A stretch of 64,000 nt of DNA from Schistosoma mansoni (GCF_000237925.1 NC_031495.1:64462939-64526938), one strand, 5' to 3'; positions 11,401-19,377 are shown, counted from the stretch's first letter. The notes: generated from the sequence alone by a model not told the origin. Program-made: numbers and translations.

Positions 11401-12740
11401 TATACACATGACGTATATCGTATTCGAGTTAAAAGTTGAACAAGATCAACAAACAATTTCCTCTGAATGTTTAAATAATTCTAATACTACTACTACTACC
11501 ACTACTACTTATGATTGGCCGCCTAGTTTAAATTCTGGTCGATGGGTTAGTCGTGAAGATTTAAACGACTCCGCTATATCTACTGCTACTAGAAAGGTAA
11601 GTTTTGTTTGTATGTTTATTTGTGAATGTGTGTATTTTACATCATTTATAACTAGTTTTTATCTATTCATGAGAAAGAAACTTCACAATGTTTACTCTTT
11701 CCAAAAACAAACATTACGACTTTGATTGAACTGTATTAGTTTAGAGTCTGTTTAGACATTGTTTGGATCCAGGCACATCCGGCTAGAAAGTCCCCGAATG
11801 AAGTGAAACGTACATCTTGGATCCAGCTGCTACCAATATACAATGTTAGTTAAGACAAATTTTGATGAAATCAATTCCGTGCATTAGTTACTCATTAGTT
11901 ATTGACCAATAAATACGTTGACTGAGTATAATGCTATGTTAAACTAATTTAAACAATCGCCAGTCACGATCATGTACTCTTGATACCTGTTAGTGGTTAG
12001 AGCAAAGTAAAACGATAGTCCCCTTGTTGATGCCATTGAGTTATAGGTCTCGAGTTGCGATTTCTAACCCGACTCAACTTTTATTAGCTTAGGTGGTTCA
12101 GCTAGCGTTTACTAACCCCCATGCATATTCTGTATGCTCAAGCATCTACCAAGCTATGATTTTTACCGAAGTCCGTTCTATTAATTCAAACAATATTTAC
12201 GGCAACTTTCGACTTGATTCCAAGATATAATTATACTTTTTACTCATGAACACATCTCTATAGTTACACCTGTAAGTCTACAAGAAGTTCCTATTGATCT
12301 CTCTGACACCTGAATTGTTAACTGTACTGGTAATATAAATATTCAATTACCTCAATTTACATTATGCGCGATTGGGCTGTGGCCTAAGGGTTAATACTTC
12401 GATCCATCTACTTCTGTTTAAGCAACTGGGTAGTATCGTAAACCCTCACACTCAGAATGTAGTTCAAAGTATCCGTATTCTTATCTAGTTAACCAGTTGG
12501 TAATACCCTCTACTCACGGGTTTCAGGGACATAATGTACAATTTTTTTTCGGTACACATTCACAATATTTTAAACTTGGTGAAATAATGATCAAGGTTTT
12601 TGTTTGTCATTTCCAGGTATTCGCTCATTTTGAAAGCTACTCGAAATCATCACATTCTGATGTAAGTGTTCATGTTCATTATTTAATTGTGACTTTAATT
12701 AATAAACTAGGAAAATTGGATCCAGTTATTTCACAAGTAA
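2208..12740 (+). CDS. MUTYH: A/G-specific adenine DNA glycosylase (MUTYH/MutY), 3' part of a spliced gene
   Basis: Base-excision repair enzyme that removes adenine mispaired with 8-oxoguanine; expected in nucleus and/or mitochondrion. Seven exons join in frame: 2208-2456, 2699-2781, 7367-7509, 9125-9300, 11381-11596, 12617-12661 and probably 12711-12740. Seen in order: LDGNVIRVL with the catalytic Asp of the HhH-GPD domain (codon 2223-2225), DFNQALMELGA, four Cys of the iron-sulfur cluster, a CxxC linker, then the NUDIX-like 8-oxoG-recognition domain (LLAGLWEFPS, HIFSHIH with the FSH loop, RWVSREDLNDSAISTA). All junctions have GT/AG and matching phases. The N-terminal exons (helix-hairpin-helix and start codon) are not found in 1-2207 and should lie upstream of the window. 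The introns are packed with retroposons. Identity is firm; the last exon is tentative. Confidence 0.93.
2482..2640. mobile_element. Family B SINE, fold-back copy in a MUTYH intron, 13-bp target duplication
   Basis: The left arm (GAGTTGAGATCAT, GAAGCTAGACCACCAT, GAAAACCTGGAAGCACTG) is the reverse complement of the right arm (CAGTGCTTCCAGGTTTTCC, ATGGTGGTCTAGCTTCAA, TGATCTCAACTC). ATTATCCTGTTTT-type sequence occurs on both sides (from about 2469 and 2640). The ribozyme sits at the tip. Confidence 0.8.
2538..2583 (+). ncRNA. Hammerhead ribozyme (family B) with very long stem I
   Basis: Core CTGAGGA (2544-2550), GTCC/GGAC, GAAA (2566-2569), CGGCCG, GTC; cleavage expected after 2577. Stem I GCACTG/CAGTGC continues into the inverted arms for about 35 more pairs. 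Confidence 0.78.
2699..2781 (+). CDS. MUTYH: MUTYH exon: interdomain connector
   Basis: Acceptor ttatatag ends at 2698, donor gtaag at 2782; it ends in phase 2 and joins the next exon to give a Ser codon. It encodes ANVNKNDYIST followed by LEDCRLCISSS. CRLC aligns with the CxLC pair of the zinc-binding linker described in mammalian MUTYH, but the third linker Cys six residues upstream is absent here. Confidence 0.85.
2849..3197 (-). mobile_element. Repeat E, 3'-truncated
   Basis: From CTGATCCACAAGG-like to CATTTGGGGGC on +. Lies in the 4.6-kb MUTYH intron. Confidence 0.7.
3700..4180 (+). mobile_element. 3' end and 3' UTR of an RTE-1-like element
   Basis: The + strand encodes KARGGQTKTWHKS then DMAQNRLQWRRCIHSLC, the C-terminus of a family close to RTE-1. 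It is followed by a conserved 3' UTR with an ACGTACGTACG stretch and a (TGAC)n end at about 4153-4168. The 5' truncation lies near 3700. Confidence 0.7.
4711..5013 (+). mobile_element. Solo LTR, 303 bp
   Basis: Same LTR family in the other orientation, TGTAGTGAACAAG to CACACTACA, exactly 303 bp. GGATATAAGTAG near the end is the TATA-like element. No clear target duplication. Confidence 0.65.
5325..5478 (+). mobile_element. Repeat E, 5'-truncated
   Basis: Only the last ~150 bp, ending TTTATGTGTTTAAATAAATAA. Confidence 0.7.
5630..5740 (+). mobile_element. 3' UTR remnant of an RTE-1-like element
   Basis: Matches the block TATGGCAACTTGGACCGATG ... CCTATGTTGTAGCTGACTGA found at the end of the 3700-4180 copy. 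No coding part is left. Confidence 0.5.
5969..6484 (+). mobile_element. Repeat E, full length
   Basis: From AAATGCCCTGGTACGGCC to TGTTTAAATAAATAAATAC; very close to the copy at 1086-1606. Confidence 0.75.
6485..7366 (+). other. MUTYH intron sequence, no gene seen
   Basis: A block at about 6655-6740 (GGAGAAGATTTGTTGCTCAG, GATGGAGTTTATG) recurs at 17383-17470, so it is repeat-derived, probably from a retroelement coding region. Nothing else recognised. Confidence 0.4.
7367..7509 (+). CDS. MUTYH: MUTYH exon: start of the NUDIX-like domain
   Basis: Acceptor tacatag ends at 7366, donor gtatg at 7510. It encodes SLGVMNYPVKLNKREPRKQ, matching the LGVVNFP-K-RK-PR stretch of MUTYH, and ends LLLQRPKTG, the first strand of the 8-oxoG recognition domain. 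Exit phase 1, completed by the first two bases of the next exon. Confidence 0.9.
7849..7870 (+). repeat. (AT)n run
   Basis: Abuts the family-C SINE at 7871. Confidence 0.85.
7871..8262 (+). mobile_element. Family C SINE (tRNA-like head, hammerhead-like fold), 1.15 units
   Basis: TTGACACGCATGACATTGAT occurs at 7871 and again at 8213, a 342-bp period. It has an A-box-like TATCTCAGTGG near 7957 and a B-box GATCGAATCC near 8001, then the hammerhead-like segment 8047-8091. Preceded by (AT)n at 7849-7870. Confidence 0.7.
8047..8091 (+). ncRNA. Hammerhead-like fold of family C with altered core
   Basis: Stem I ACCTTG (8047-8052) pairs with CAGGGT (8086-8091); core CCAACGA (8053-8059) sits where CTGANGA is expected; stem II GTG/CAC; GAAA 8074-8077; palindrome CCCGGG 8078-8083; TC 8084-8085. 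G5 of the core is A, so self-cleavage is not expected. Confidence 0.6.
8270..8460 (+). repeat. Partial copy of the LTR-like repeat at 26270
   Basis: Shares CAGCCACTTTTTGGCTTGAT, ATGGTGTGATGCG and GTATATAAACTACGC with the copies at 26270-26770 and 40980-41230. It follows the family-C SINE directly. Confidence 0.4.
8790..9010 (+). repeat. Repeat D, partial old copy
   Basis: Aligns with 61130-61330: AACTGCTTGAACC, GGATAAGTTTTGTC, CGGAAATCATCCGTG, GTGAGGTGTGCTATTTT. Confidence 0.5.
9125..9300 (+). CDS. MUTYH: MUTYH exon: LLAGLWEFPS segment
   Basis: Acceptor attttcag ends at 9124 and the donor gtatga begins at 9301. It encodes GLLAGLWEFPSYT, the hallmark of the MutY C-terminal domain, and ends KPIGE in phase 0. 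A repeat-E copy was inserted only about 20 bp downstream of this donor. Confidence 0.92.
9321..9842 (-). mobile_element. Repeat E, full length, 10-bp target duplication
   Basis: TTTTTTCAAT flanks the copy at 9311-9320 and 9843-9852. The insertion lies 20 bp after a MUTYH splice donor. Confidence 0.8.
10000..10170 (+). mobile_element. Decayed RTE-1-like C-terminal fragment
   Basis: GATTGGAAGAAAGCTAGAGA and following bases align with the WKKARGGQ region of the 3700 copy, with many substitutions. Lies in the MUTYH intron after repeat E. Confidence 0.45.
10310..10615 (-). mobile_element. Repeat E, old partial copy
   Basis: GGTTTGGAATCAGGGTTTTCC, GAGTCGGACATTCG and GTATTTGGAAACC align with the family at lower identity than other copies. 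Confidence 0.6.
11029..11314. mobile_element. Family A (SMalpha-like) SINE, fold-back copy with 13-bp target duplication
   Basis: Left part is the reverse complement of the 3' tail (TTAGTATTGTTTGTTTGAAT start); right part is the + strand body with B-box GGTTCGAATCC and the ribozyme. TAATAATTTTCTT flanks the whole at 11016-11028 and 11315-11327. A 30-bp stretch (CCACTATCCATCTCTGCTTA type) is present in both arms. Lies in a MUTYH intron. Confidence 0.8.
11241..11285 (+). ncRNA. Hammerhead ribozyme (family A)
   Basis: Stem I ATCCAG/CTGGAT, core CTGACGA, stem II GTCC/GGAC with loop CAAATA, GAAA, then CGCGCATC with cleavage expected after ATC (11279). Matches the published schistosome hammerhead layout. 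Confidence 0.85.
11381..11596 (+). CDS. MUTYH: MUTYH exon: FSH loop and C-terminal helix
   Basis: Acceptor atcttcag ends at 11380, donor gtaagt at 11597, phase 0 at both ends. It encodes VLHIFSHIHMTYIVFEL; Phe-Ser-His at 11393-11401 is the loop that contacts 8-oxoguanine in MutY structures. A low-complexity NNSNTTTTTTTT stretch follows, then RWVSREDLNDSAISTATRK, matching the W-x-E-x2-x-AVSTAMKK part of MUTYH. Confidence 0.92.
11760..11845 (+). mobile_element. Family A relic with destroyed ribozyme core
   Basis: CAGGCACATCCGG, CTAGAAAGTCCCC and GTGAAACGTACATC align with the hammerhead region; the CTGANGA core reads CTAGAAA. Confidence 0.5.
12400..12470 (+). mobile_element. Repeat E relic
   Basis: GGGTAGTATCGTAAACCCTCACAC resembles the CAGTATCACAGCCCTCACAC block. 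Confidence 0.35.
12617..12661 (+). CDS. MUTYH: MUTYH penultimate exon (tentative)
   Basis: Acceptor tttccag ends at 12616 and a GTAAGT donor starts at 12662. It encodes VFAHFESYSKSSHSD, in the position of the VFRVYQ segment after STAMKK in human MUTYH. Without splicing at 12662 the frame stays open to a TGA at 12743-12745. Confidence 0.6.
12711..12740 (+). CDS. MUTYH: MUTYH possible last exon after a 49-nt intron
   Basis: A GTAAGT...AAACTAG interval of 49 nt (12662-12710) would join SHSD to ENWIQLFHK and a TAA at 12738-12740. Very short introns are common in schistosome genes, but here they are usually near the 5' end. The unspliced reading ends five bases later, so the stop region is stable and only the last ~10-25 residues are uncertain. 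Confidence 0.4.
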   Translation, partial: ENWIQLFHK

Positions 12741-13420
12741 GCTGATGCATTGGTTGTGAGATTATTGGAAAAAATAGTTTTTTTTGTTCAACATACCAGA
12801 ATATCGTTGACAAATATTCAGCTAAAATAGGGACGAGATTTTTCCTCATTGTTTATTTCCGTTACTAAGGTAATTTGAGGTCAGTCGCGGACTATTTCTA
12901 ATACAAGTAGTTACGTTTTAACCAATTATTGAATGCTCAAGCCACAAAATATATAGCGCGAACATTCGAAGCAACCAGTTATCCATAAGTTATGTAGAAC
13001 TTGGCATATATGTTCATCGGTCTGAGTTGTCGTATCCCAAAATAGTAGTACTAACATTTGTAGTGATAGTAGAAAAGGCTAGTCATAGTATGATTTAAAA
13101 AGAAATAATGAATTTATGAAGTATGAAGTGTGGTACCATCATGAAAGTTGGGATCTAGGAGTAAACAAAAACTGAATGCACAACTACGCCATTGCCACCG
13201 ACTCTAATAGATATTATGTACTCGGATAATCATTTTATGTACATGTTGATTTTTACAAACCGTTACTTCGTTTATTACAATTACCATATCCTTCTTCTAA
13301 TCACTTAGTTAATTATTCGACGTTATTTTCATAATCACTTATGAAAGTATATTGTTATATAACACTTCAAGTCGATTAATGGTATTTCATTGTTTGTGTA
13401 AAGCCATGATGAAAATATTT
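12741..13420. other. Intergenic, downstream of MUTYH
   Basis: AT-rich. A faint RTE-1-like 3' UTR trace on - at about 13010-13080. No gene seen. Confidence 0.4.
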
Positions 13421-13623
13421 ATTATTTATTTATTTATTTAAACACATATATATTGGTACAAAAGGGCACCAGATACATATGCGCCACACAAAATAATGAA
13501 AATAGGAAGAGAAAGGATGAAAAGATAAGGCGGACTGAAATGTACAACCAGAAGAGCTCTCTCAGTTAAGAAAGTTAGAACCATTCTTTATGTAGAAAGT
13601 AAAAGAAGGTTGCAGCAGGATCG

Positions 13624-16600
13624 CTACTGGCTTCTATTCTGAGCCATATCTGATAACGTCTCTAGCCACTGTGTTGCACCATCTCTCGGACCCCAGCCAG
13701 CGAGTCGTGAAGGACCAACAGAAGCTAGCCCTTTGCAGCTCTCTTTCATGCCACGACACCATGTCATACACTGACCTCCTCTCCGCTTTTTCCAACCAGT
13801 TCCAGAGTCGGCAAATAATGCACGGCGTGGAAGTCTCTGGGACGACATTCGTAAAACATGTCGAAGCCACCGAAGTCGGTGTTTCAAGATGGTGACACCA
13901 ATTGAATTATCATCTCTGCGCCCGAACACACGATGCCGAACCTCTGCATTACTAACATGGTGTTGCCACTGTATGTCAGCAATCCTTCGGAGACAACGAT
14001 AATCGAACACAGAGAGACGTCTAACATCCTCAACTCGGAGAGGCCAGGTTTCACAAGCATAGAGCAAAACTGCTCTCACCGACGCGTTGTAAATCCGACC
14101 TTTTACAGCCAGACTAACATCACGAAGGCGCCAAAGATGTCCCAGATTGGCATAAGCCGCTCTGGCTTTCCTTATACGTGCATCAATCTCATCACTCACG
14201 CCACCACCAGCACTTATGTAGCTACCTAGATACACGAACTTCTCAACTACTTCAATCTGCTCACCATTCAGGGTGAGTACAGGATGAGAATCCTGCCAGT
14301 CTTGTAGGAGTACCTTGCACTTGGAGGGTGCAAAGCACATGCCGTACCTGAGGACACTGATTGCCAACTGATTAGGTGCGGATTGCATGGCTTGGGCATT
14401 ATCGCACAGTAAGACAATATCATCCGCATACTCGAGGTCGAGTAGTCGTTCTCCAGGCAACATATCCACACCGCCATTACTTGCATCCATCAGAGCTGTT
14501 TCCAGGATGTCGTCGATAGCAAAGTTGAAGAGGAATGATGAGATCGGGCAACCCTGCCTAACCCCACTGCTTGAATGGAACAAGGAAGAAAGGTGGTTGT
14601 ATGCCCTCACTGTGCCTGAGGTGTTCGTATACAGGGCCTTTAAGATGTTAATGAATTTCTCAGGCACACCTTTCTTCAATAGACAATCCCAGAGAACAGT
14701 CCTGTCCAACGAATCGAAGGCAGCCCTGATATCAAGAAACACTACGATTGTTGGCCTGCGATAAGTATGACGGTGTTCTAACATTTGGCGGAGGGTGAAG
14801 ATGTGATCAATGCATCCTCGACCAGAACGAAAACCAGCCTGCTCCTCCCGAGTCAATCGTTCTCGGGTTTTAAACAACCTACGAAGAATGACAGAAGCCA
14901 ATAGTTTGGACGTAATCGGAAGTAGACTTATCCCCCGATAGTTGTTACAGGAACAACGTGAACCCTTTTTAAAGATAGGGACGACTATTGACTCATTCCA
15001 TGATGTTGGAACACTTTCTTGCTCCCAAACCTTTCCAAACAACACCGTCAGTTCCTTAGTCAGAAAGTCACCACCATCTTTAAAAAGAGCCGGAGGTAAG
15101 TCATCTGGGCCAGGTGATTTGTAACGTTTCAAGAGTTGGAGTTCCTTGCGGACTTCCGCCTCGTTTGGTGGATCAGTCGTCACCGGCCATGGGGGGCAGG
15201 ACAAACTGGTTGATGTTGCCGGAGCAGCAGGCCAGTTGAACTGCCCTTCGAAAAATTCCGCCCATCGTCCAAGACGTCGAGAGATGTTAGTGATTGGCAT
15301 CCCATCATCCTCGTAGATTGTTTCACTCACACCAGACTTCTTGCTGCCAGTGGCTCGGATGAGTTGGAAGAGCTTCCGGCAGTTACCAGATGCAGCTGCT
15401 GCTTCCATCTCATTAGCACGCTCCGACCACCAGGCTTCTCGGTCCTTACGCAAGCTTTGCCCGATTTCATTACGTAACAGCCTTCGTTTGTGGTCAAACT
15501 CACGGTCACCCGGAGTAGACCGACGAGCTTCCATCAGTTGTAAGGAGCCAGAAGAAACCCAGTGCTTATAAGCGGGACGTTTCGCGAAGCCGCAAGCGGC
15601 TTTACTCGCCATTTTCATGGCGTCATGAAGATGCAACCAATGCTCATCTATACTTTTCGGTGGGATGGTAGCTAGCCTAGAAGCTAGCTCCGCTCGATAC
15701 TTACTTGCAACAGAAGTTGCAGCCAGTTTACTAACATCGATCCGTTGGTGGTGGTCAATCCTTCGGCCACTGAAAAGTAAGGTGAGATTGGCGCAGACCA
15801 GGGCATGATCAGACTCCAGATAGGTACTCCAAAAGGAGCGGCAGTCTTGTACACAACTACGCCAGCGGTAGCTGATCGCGATGTGATCAATCTGAGTCCA
15901 GGCTTGAGATGCAGAGGGAGGACGCCAGGTGGCACATCGGCGATGACTGTGTCGGAAGTTAGTGCTAGCCAGAAACAGGTTGTGGTCTGTGCACAGTTGC
16001 AGCAAACGGTCCCCGTTATCTGTCCTGCGACCAACAAGTCCCCATCGGCCACCTAAACGACTCTCTTCTGTGCCTAGACGCCCGACCTGAGCATTCAAGT
16101 CTCCGGCTAATACTACAATATCTGTCGAACGCGCTTTCTGGAGAAGAACTGTTAACTGGTGGTAAGACTCATTCTTGATTGCATCCGGGCTGCAATCTGT
16201 CGGGGCATAGGCGGAGATGACGAAGAGACACCGTTTCTCACGCCAATTTCTTCTCACTTTGATGGAACTTTCTAATCTAACAGCACATAACCGACTGTTA
16301 ATGGGTATCCAATCGATTAGTGCTGCCTCAGCCCTAGCGCTTAGTGCAACACCAACGCCTGCAAGACCAGACGAAGATGCCACAGAGTCCCCGGATAAGC
16401 GCACGTGAAACAAGCTTTTCGAAGCGACAGATGGAGGACGAATTTGTAGTACTTCACTAGAGTCTTGAATACGGGTCTCGGATAGACAACAAACATCAAC
16501 ATTAAGACTTTCTAAAGACATAGCCAGCCCCATCTGTTGTCCGATCTGCATTAGTGTGCGAACGTTGAAGGAAGCCAGCTTGAACGGCGTACGTGGTTTC

Positions 16601-16638
16601 AGAAAGACTGCTTCAGTATTCATAATCGGTGGAAGCAT
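13624..16638 (-). CDS. RTE-1 endonuclease/reverse transcriptase polyprotein, 1004 aa, uninterrupted
   Basis: Makes the enzymes for target-primed reverse transcription. Residues ~20-250 form an AP-type endonuclease (SFNVRTL, LSETR, SAYAPTD, LAGDLNAQVG, TQIDHIAIS). Residues ~500-760 form the reverse transcriptase ([45 protein letters not shown]), with catalytic YADD at residues ~737-740 (DNA 14419-14430). The C-terminal region (FDYRCLRRIADIQWQHHVS) is typical of this clade. There is no stop or frameshift over 1004 codons, and the length fits a full RTE ORF. GC content is visibly higher than in the flanks. Enzymatic activity is inferred, not shown. Confidence 0.9.
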   Translation of the reverse strand: MLPPIMNTEAVFLKPRTPFKLASFNVRTLMQIGQQMGLAMSLESLNVDVCCLSETRIQDSSEVLQIRPPSVASKSLFHVRLSGDSVASSSGLAGVGVALSARAEAALIDWIPINSRLCAVRLESSIKVRRNWREKRCLFVISAYAPTDCSPDAIKNESYHQLTVLLQKARSTDIVVLAGDLNAQVGRLGTEESRLGGRWGLVGRRTDNGDRLLQLCTDHNLFLASTNFRHSHRRCATWRPPSASQAWTQIDHIAISYRWRSCVQDCRSFWSTYLESDHALVCANLTLLFSGRRIDHHQRIDVSKLAATSVASKYRAELASRLATIPPKSIDEHWLHLHDAMKMASKAACGFAKRPAYKHWVSSGSLQLMEARRSTPGDREFDHKRRLLRNEIGQSLRKDREAWWSERANEMEAAAASGNCRKLFQLIRATGSKKSGVSETIYEDDGMPITNISRRLGRWAEFFEGQFNWPAAPATSTSLSCPPWPVTTDPPNEAEVRKELQLLKRYKSPGPDDLPPALFKDGGDFLTKELTVLFGKVWEQESVPTSWNESIVVPIFKKGSRCSCNNYRGISLLPITSKLLASVILRRLFKTRERLTREEQAGFRSGRGCIDHIFTLRQMLEHRHTYRRPTIVVFLDIRAAFDSLDRTVLWDCLLKKGVPEKFINILKALYTNTSGTVRAYNHLSSLFHSSSGVRQGCPISSFLFNFAIDDILETALMDASNGGVDMLPGERLLDLEYADDIVLLCDNAQAMQSAPNQLAISVLRYGMCFAPSKCKVLLQDWQDSHPVLTLNGEQIEVVEKFVYLGSYISAGGGVSDEIDARIRKARAAYANLGHLWRLRDVSLAVKGRIYNASVRAVLLYACETWPLRVEDVRRLSVFDYRCLRRIADIQWQHHVSNAEVRHRVFGRRDDNSIGVTILKHRLRWLRHVLRMSSQRLPRRALFADSGTGWKKRRGGQCMTWCRGMKESCKGLASVGPSRLAGWGPRDGATQWLETLSDMAQNRSQ

Positions 16639-16767
16639 TCACTTTCAACCAGACAGTGACTGGAGATCGTTTAGATAGGACAGAGTTTCCACCATGGGCG
16701 AGCTACTGCATAAGTTGGAAAGGAAGGATACACAATTTGGGAATAAAGGGAGTGAAAAAGCGACGTG

Positions 16768-16822
16768 TTAAATAATAATAATAATAATGACAATAATAAT
16801 GGTAATAATAATAATAATAGTG
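16768..16822 (+). repeat. (AAT)n microsatellite
   Basis: Imperfect run in the leader of the RTE-1 element. Confidence 0.8.
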
Positions 16823-17527
16823 TAAATTGTCTTGCTTCTAATATGAGCGAGAATAGTATCGTCAATAAAATTCATCATTTCATTTATTTGTGTGTGGGCT
16901 GTGATACTGCCCGGGTACCCAAACTGAAGCAGGTGGTTTTCTTAGGGGACCACACCCGGAGCCTTTGACCTAAAGGTCTGATCCACAAGGCAGTGGAGCA
17001 TCGTGAGGAGATGCAGTCCCATGGTAGCCGGTGACCAACAGCAGGTTCATTCGCCATTCGTTCCATCAGGAGACTGGAGTCCATGTGCACCATTGGTTTG
17101 GAATGAGGGTTTTCTAACTCTCCTAGGTGGACCCTCCGTGTCCACCAACCCGGTTAAAGCTCTGGACATTCGCTTTTTGTCCTCTCAATTTCGTAAACAA
17201 CAGCCCCGCCACGAGAAGGCAGTGAGTAGGACTTCCCTGTCAGAGGCTATATATTCGCTGGCCATGTGAGAGCATTTCGAGAGGGAGAGTGGACTCTCCC
17301 CACTCTCGGCCGTACCAGGGCATTTGGGGGCTGATAAAAATATGATTGAAGAGAAATATTACTTCACTCTATTTTAAGATGGTGGAGAAGATTTGTAGCT
17401 CAGGTGGGTGATTTTGATGGAGTTTTATTCTCTGAGCTGGATGGTTTGTTCGTGGAGCTTTCGTCGTCCTTCTGAACTTCGGGTAGAAGTTTGTGCTGAT
17501 AATGTCGTTCAGAAGGACAATGAAAGC

Positions 17528-17727
17528 NNNNNNNNNNNNNNNNNNNNNNNNNNNNNNNNNNNNNNNNNNNNNNNNNNNNNNNNNNNNNNNNNNNNNNNNN
17601 NNNNNNNNNNNNNNNNNNNNNNNNNNNNNNNNNNNNNNNNNNNNNNNNNNNNNNNNNNNNNNNNNNNNNNNNNNNNNNNNNNNNNNNNNNNNNNNNNNNN
17701 NNNNNNNNNNNNNNNNNNNNNNNNNNN
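17528..17727. other. Assembly gap, 200 N
   Basis: Run of N. Flanked on the right by a near-perfect inverted repeat. Confidence 1.
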
Positions 17728-18016
17728 ACTTGTGCAATGGGGTGAAGTTTAAATTCAATTAGTATTGTTTGTTTGAATCTTGCCAGGTACATCCAGCTGA
17801 CGAGTCCCAAATAGGACGAAACGCGCGTCTTGAATCCCACTACTAACTACTATCCATCTTTGCTTATAATGCTTGTGAATTTAGGCTATATCGAGGCAAT
17901 ACGCACAGTATGCACATATGCCAATTAGAGACTGACCAGTTGCAGTCCTAACAAATTGATGAGAAGATTCAAACAAACAATACTAAGTGAATTTAAACTT
18001 CACCCCATTGCACAAG
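17728..18016. mobile_element. Family A SINE, fold-back copy at the edge of a gap
   Basis: 17728-17781 is the reverse complement of 17963-18016 with one mismatch (ACTTGTGCAATGGGGTGAAG ... TTTGAATCTT). Between them lie the ribozyme and the tail. A sequence gap ends at 17727, so the left boundary is unknown. Confidence 0.75.
17791..17835 (+). ncRNA. Hammerhead ribozyme (family A)
   Basis: Core CTGACGA, stem II GTCC/GGAC, GAAA, CGCGCG, cleavage triplet GTC at 17826-17829. Stem I ATCCAG against TTGAAT has one mismatch and one wobble. Confidence 0.8.
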
Positions 18017-18212
18017 TAAGTGGCTATCGGGACTCAGTAGCTGAGTGGATAACGCGATGGCGTTCGAAGAGAAAGGTACTGGGTTCGAGTTTCAGAATGA
18101 AAATCAACTCTGAGATGCAGGTACATCCAGTTGACGAGTCTCGAATAAAACGAAACGCGCATCCTGAATTCCACTGCTACCCACTATCCATCTTTGCTTA
18201 TACTACTATTTT
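18017..18212 (+). mobile_element. Family A SINE body with degraded ribozyme
   Basis: A-box TAGCTGAGTGG near 18040, B-box GGTTCGAG near 18083; the ribozyme at 18125-18168 has TTGACGA and a broken stem II. Confidence 0.75.
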
Positions 18213-18447
18213 GTTTTTAGATTTTCTTTTCTCTCAATAATAACAATAATGATAATAATAATGTCGCTTCAACTAATCAGATAATCATCAATAGCGTGAT
18301 GAGAATTGAAGTAAATAAAGACATTGTGAAAAAGTATAAAGCTTTAGTCACATCTGCACCTGCTTTCTGTCAATACTTGTAATAATTATTATATTGAACT
18401 GTATAAATATGTCATGCAATAATCAGAGATGTGAAATAAGTTTGATT

Positions 18448-18600
18448 ACTTACTTACGCCTGTTACTTCTCGTGGAGGAGCATTGGCCGCCAACTGTCCT
18501 GGGCAATCCTTTCCAGTTATTCATCTTTTTCATATCTGCTTCTATTTCCCGACGTGATGTATTCTCTGACCTTCCTCTTTTCCGCTTCCCTTCCTATTTT
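18448..18600 (-). mobile_element. RTE-2 3' end
   Basis: On + it starts TTACTTACTTACGCCTGTTA and contains TCTGCTTCTATTTCCCGACG, the reverse of the EADMKR region. Truncated near 18600. Confidence 0.65.
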
Positions 18601-18689
18601 CATTGAATTGTCTTAAGAAATAAATATACACATAGATATATGACAATTGAATGACAATGACAGTTTATGTCAATACATATTCATATCCC

Positions 18690-19000
18690 TTGCGTTTTGT
18701 TTCCGTTTTTTCCTTATCGATGTTCTATTGAAATACATTGTATGCCTGACCATCATCATATACTACTTATGTAGATATAAGTAACCTACACCACAGGATA
18801 ATCTTCAATATTATTCAATTAGTTCACTACATCAAAAACAAACAATCTACTACAATGTTAACTCAGAAGGAGTCAATTGTACTCTATATAGTTCAGTTGT
18901 AATATTCTTAATAATGACATGTATTTGACTTTAACAATGACTATATACTTCCTTAACATTCCTTATAAAGATTATTGATAAGTAATGAGAAAACAAGGTT
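18690..19000 (+). mobile_element. LTR end plus ~220-bp flank, shared with 29550-29870
   Basis: 18690-18795 is the LTR end. The following segment (GGATAATCTTCAATATTA...) is the same as 29662-29880, and both continue into a SMalpha-like copy. Confidence 0.5.
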
Positions 19001-19009
19001 TAGGATTAA

Positions 19010-19290
19010 TGGATAGTGGCTAGCAGTGGGATTCAGGGCACGTGTTTCGTCTTATTTGGGACTCGTCAGCTGGATGTAATGGCATCTCAGAGTTGATGTT
19101 CACGCTGGGACTCAAACCCAGTACCTGTCGCTTCAAACGCCATCGAGTTATTCACTTAGCTACTGAGTTTTTGTTTGTAATGCTTGTGAATTAAGGCTAT
19201 ATCGAGGCAGTCTCCACCGGATGCACATATGACAATAAGAGACTGATCAATTACAGTCCTAAATAACAATGGGAAGATACAAGTATACAA
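19010..19290. mobile_element. Family A SINE: body on -, tail on +
   Basis: Body with B-box on - (19010-19170), then tail in + orientation (TGCTTGTGAATTAAGGCTAT to 19290). Ribozyme on - at 19031-19075 with intact core and GAAA, loose stem I. Confidence 0.75.
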
Positions 19291-19377
19291 CATCAACCGA
19301 AAGTGTTTAATAGTTAATATTTATAAATAAAATCGAAATTCATGTGACTTTACAAACCAATATTTCATAATAATCAA

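Larger units (their letters stand above)
13494..16875 (-). mobile_element. RTE-1: RTE-type non-LTR retrotransposon with intact ORF
   Basis: The element occupies the interval between the two halves of a repeat-E copy (13425-13493 and 16876-17332). It has one long ORF, a short 3' region of about 130 bp (13494-13623) and a 5' leader with an (AAT)n stretch (16768-16822). The general type is the RTE clade with an AP-endonuclease and reverse transcriptase, like SR2/Perere-3-type elements of schistosomes; the exact family name is not certain. Confidence 0.85.
13425..17332 (-). mobile_element. Repeat E split by RTE-1
   Basis: 13425-13493 is the 3' tail part ending GCGCCACACAAA; 16876-17332 is the rest, starting TTTGTGTGTGGGCTGTGATA. 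Together they rebuild one repeat-E copy around the RTE-1 element. Confidence 0.8.

Noticed and set aside
13494-16875. Target duplication of the RTE-1 insertion
   Set aside because: I compared both edges (CACACAAAATAATGAAAA and TTCATCATTTCATTTATTTG) and found no convincing direct repeat, so none is claimed.
17369-17840. Frames spanning the 200-N gap
   Set aside because: Mostly N; the ends match repeat sequence also seen at 6655-6740.
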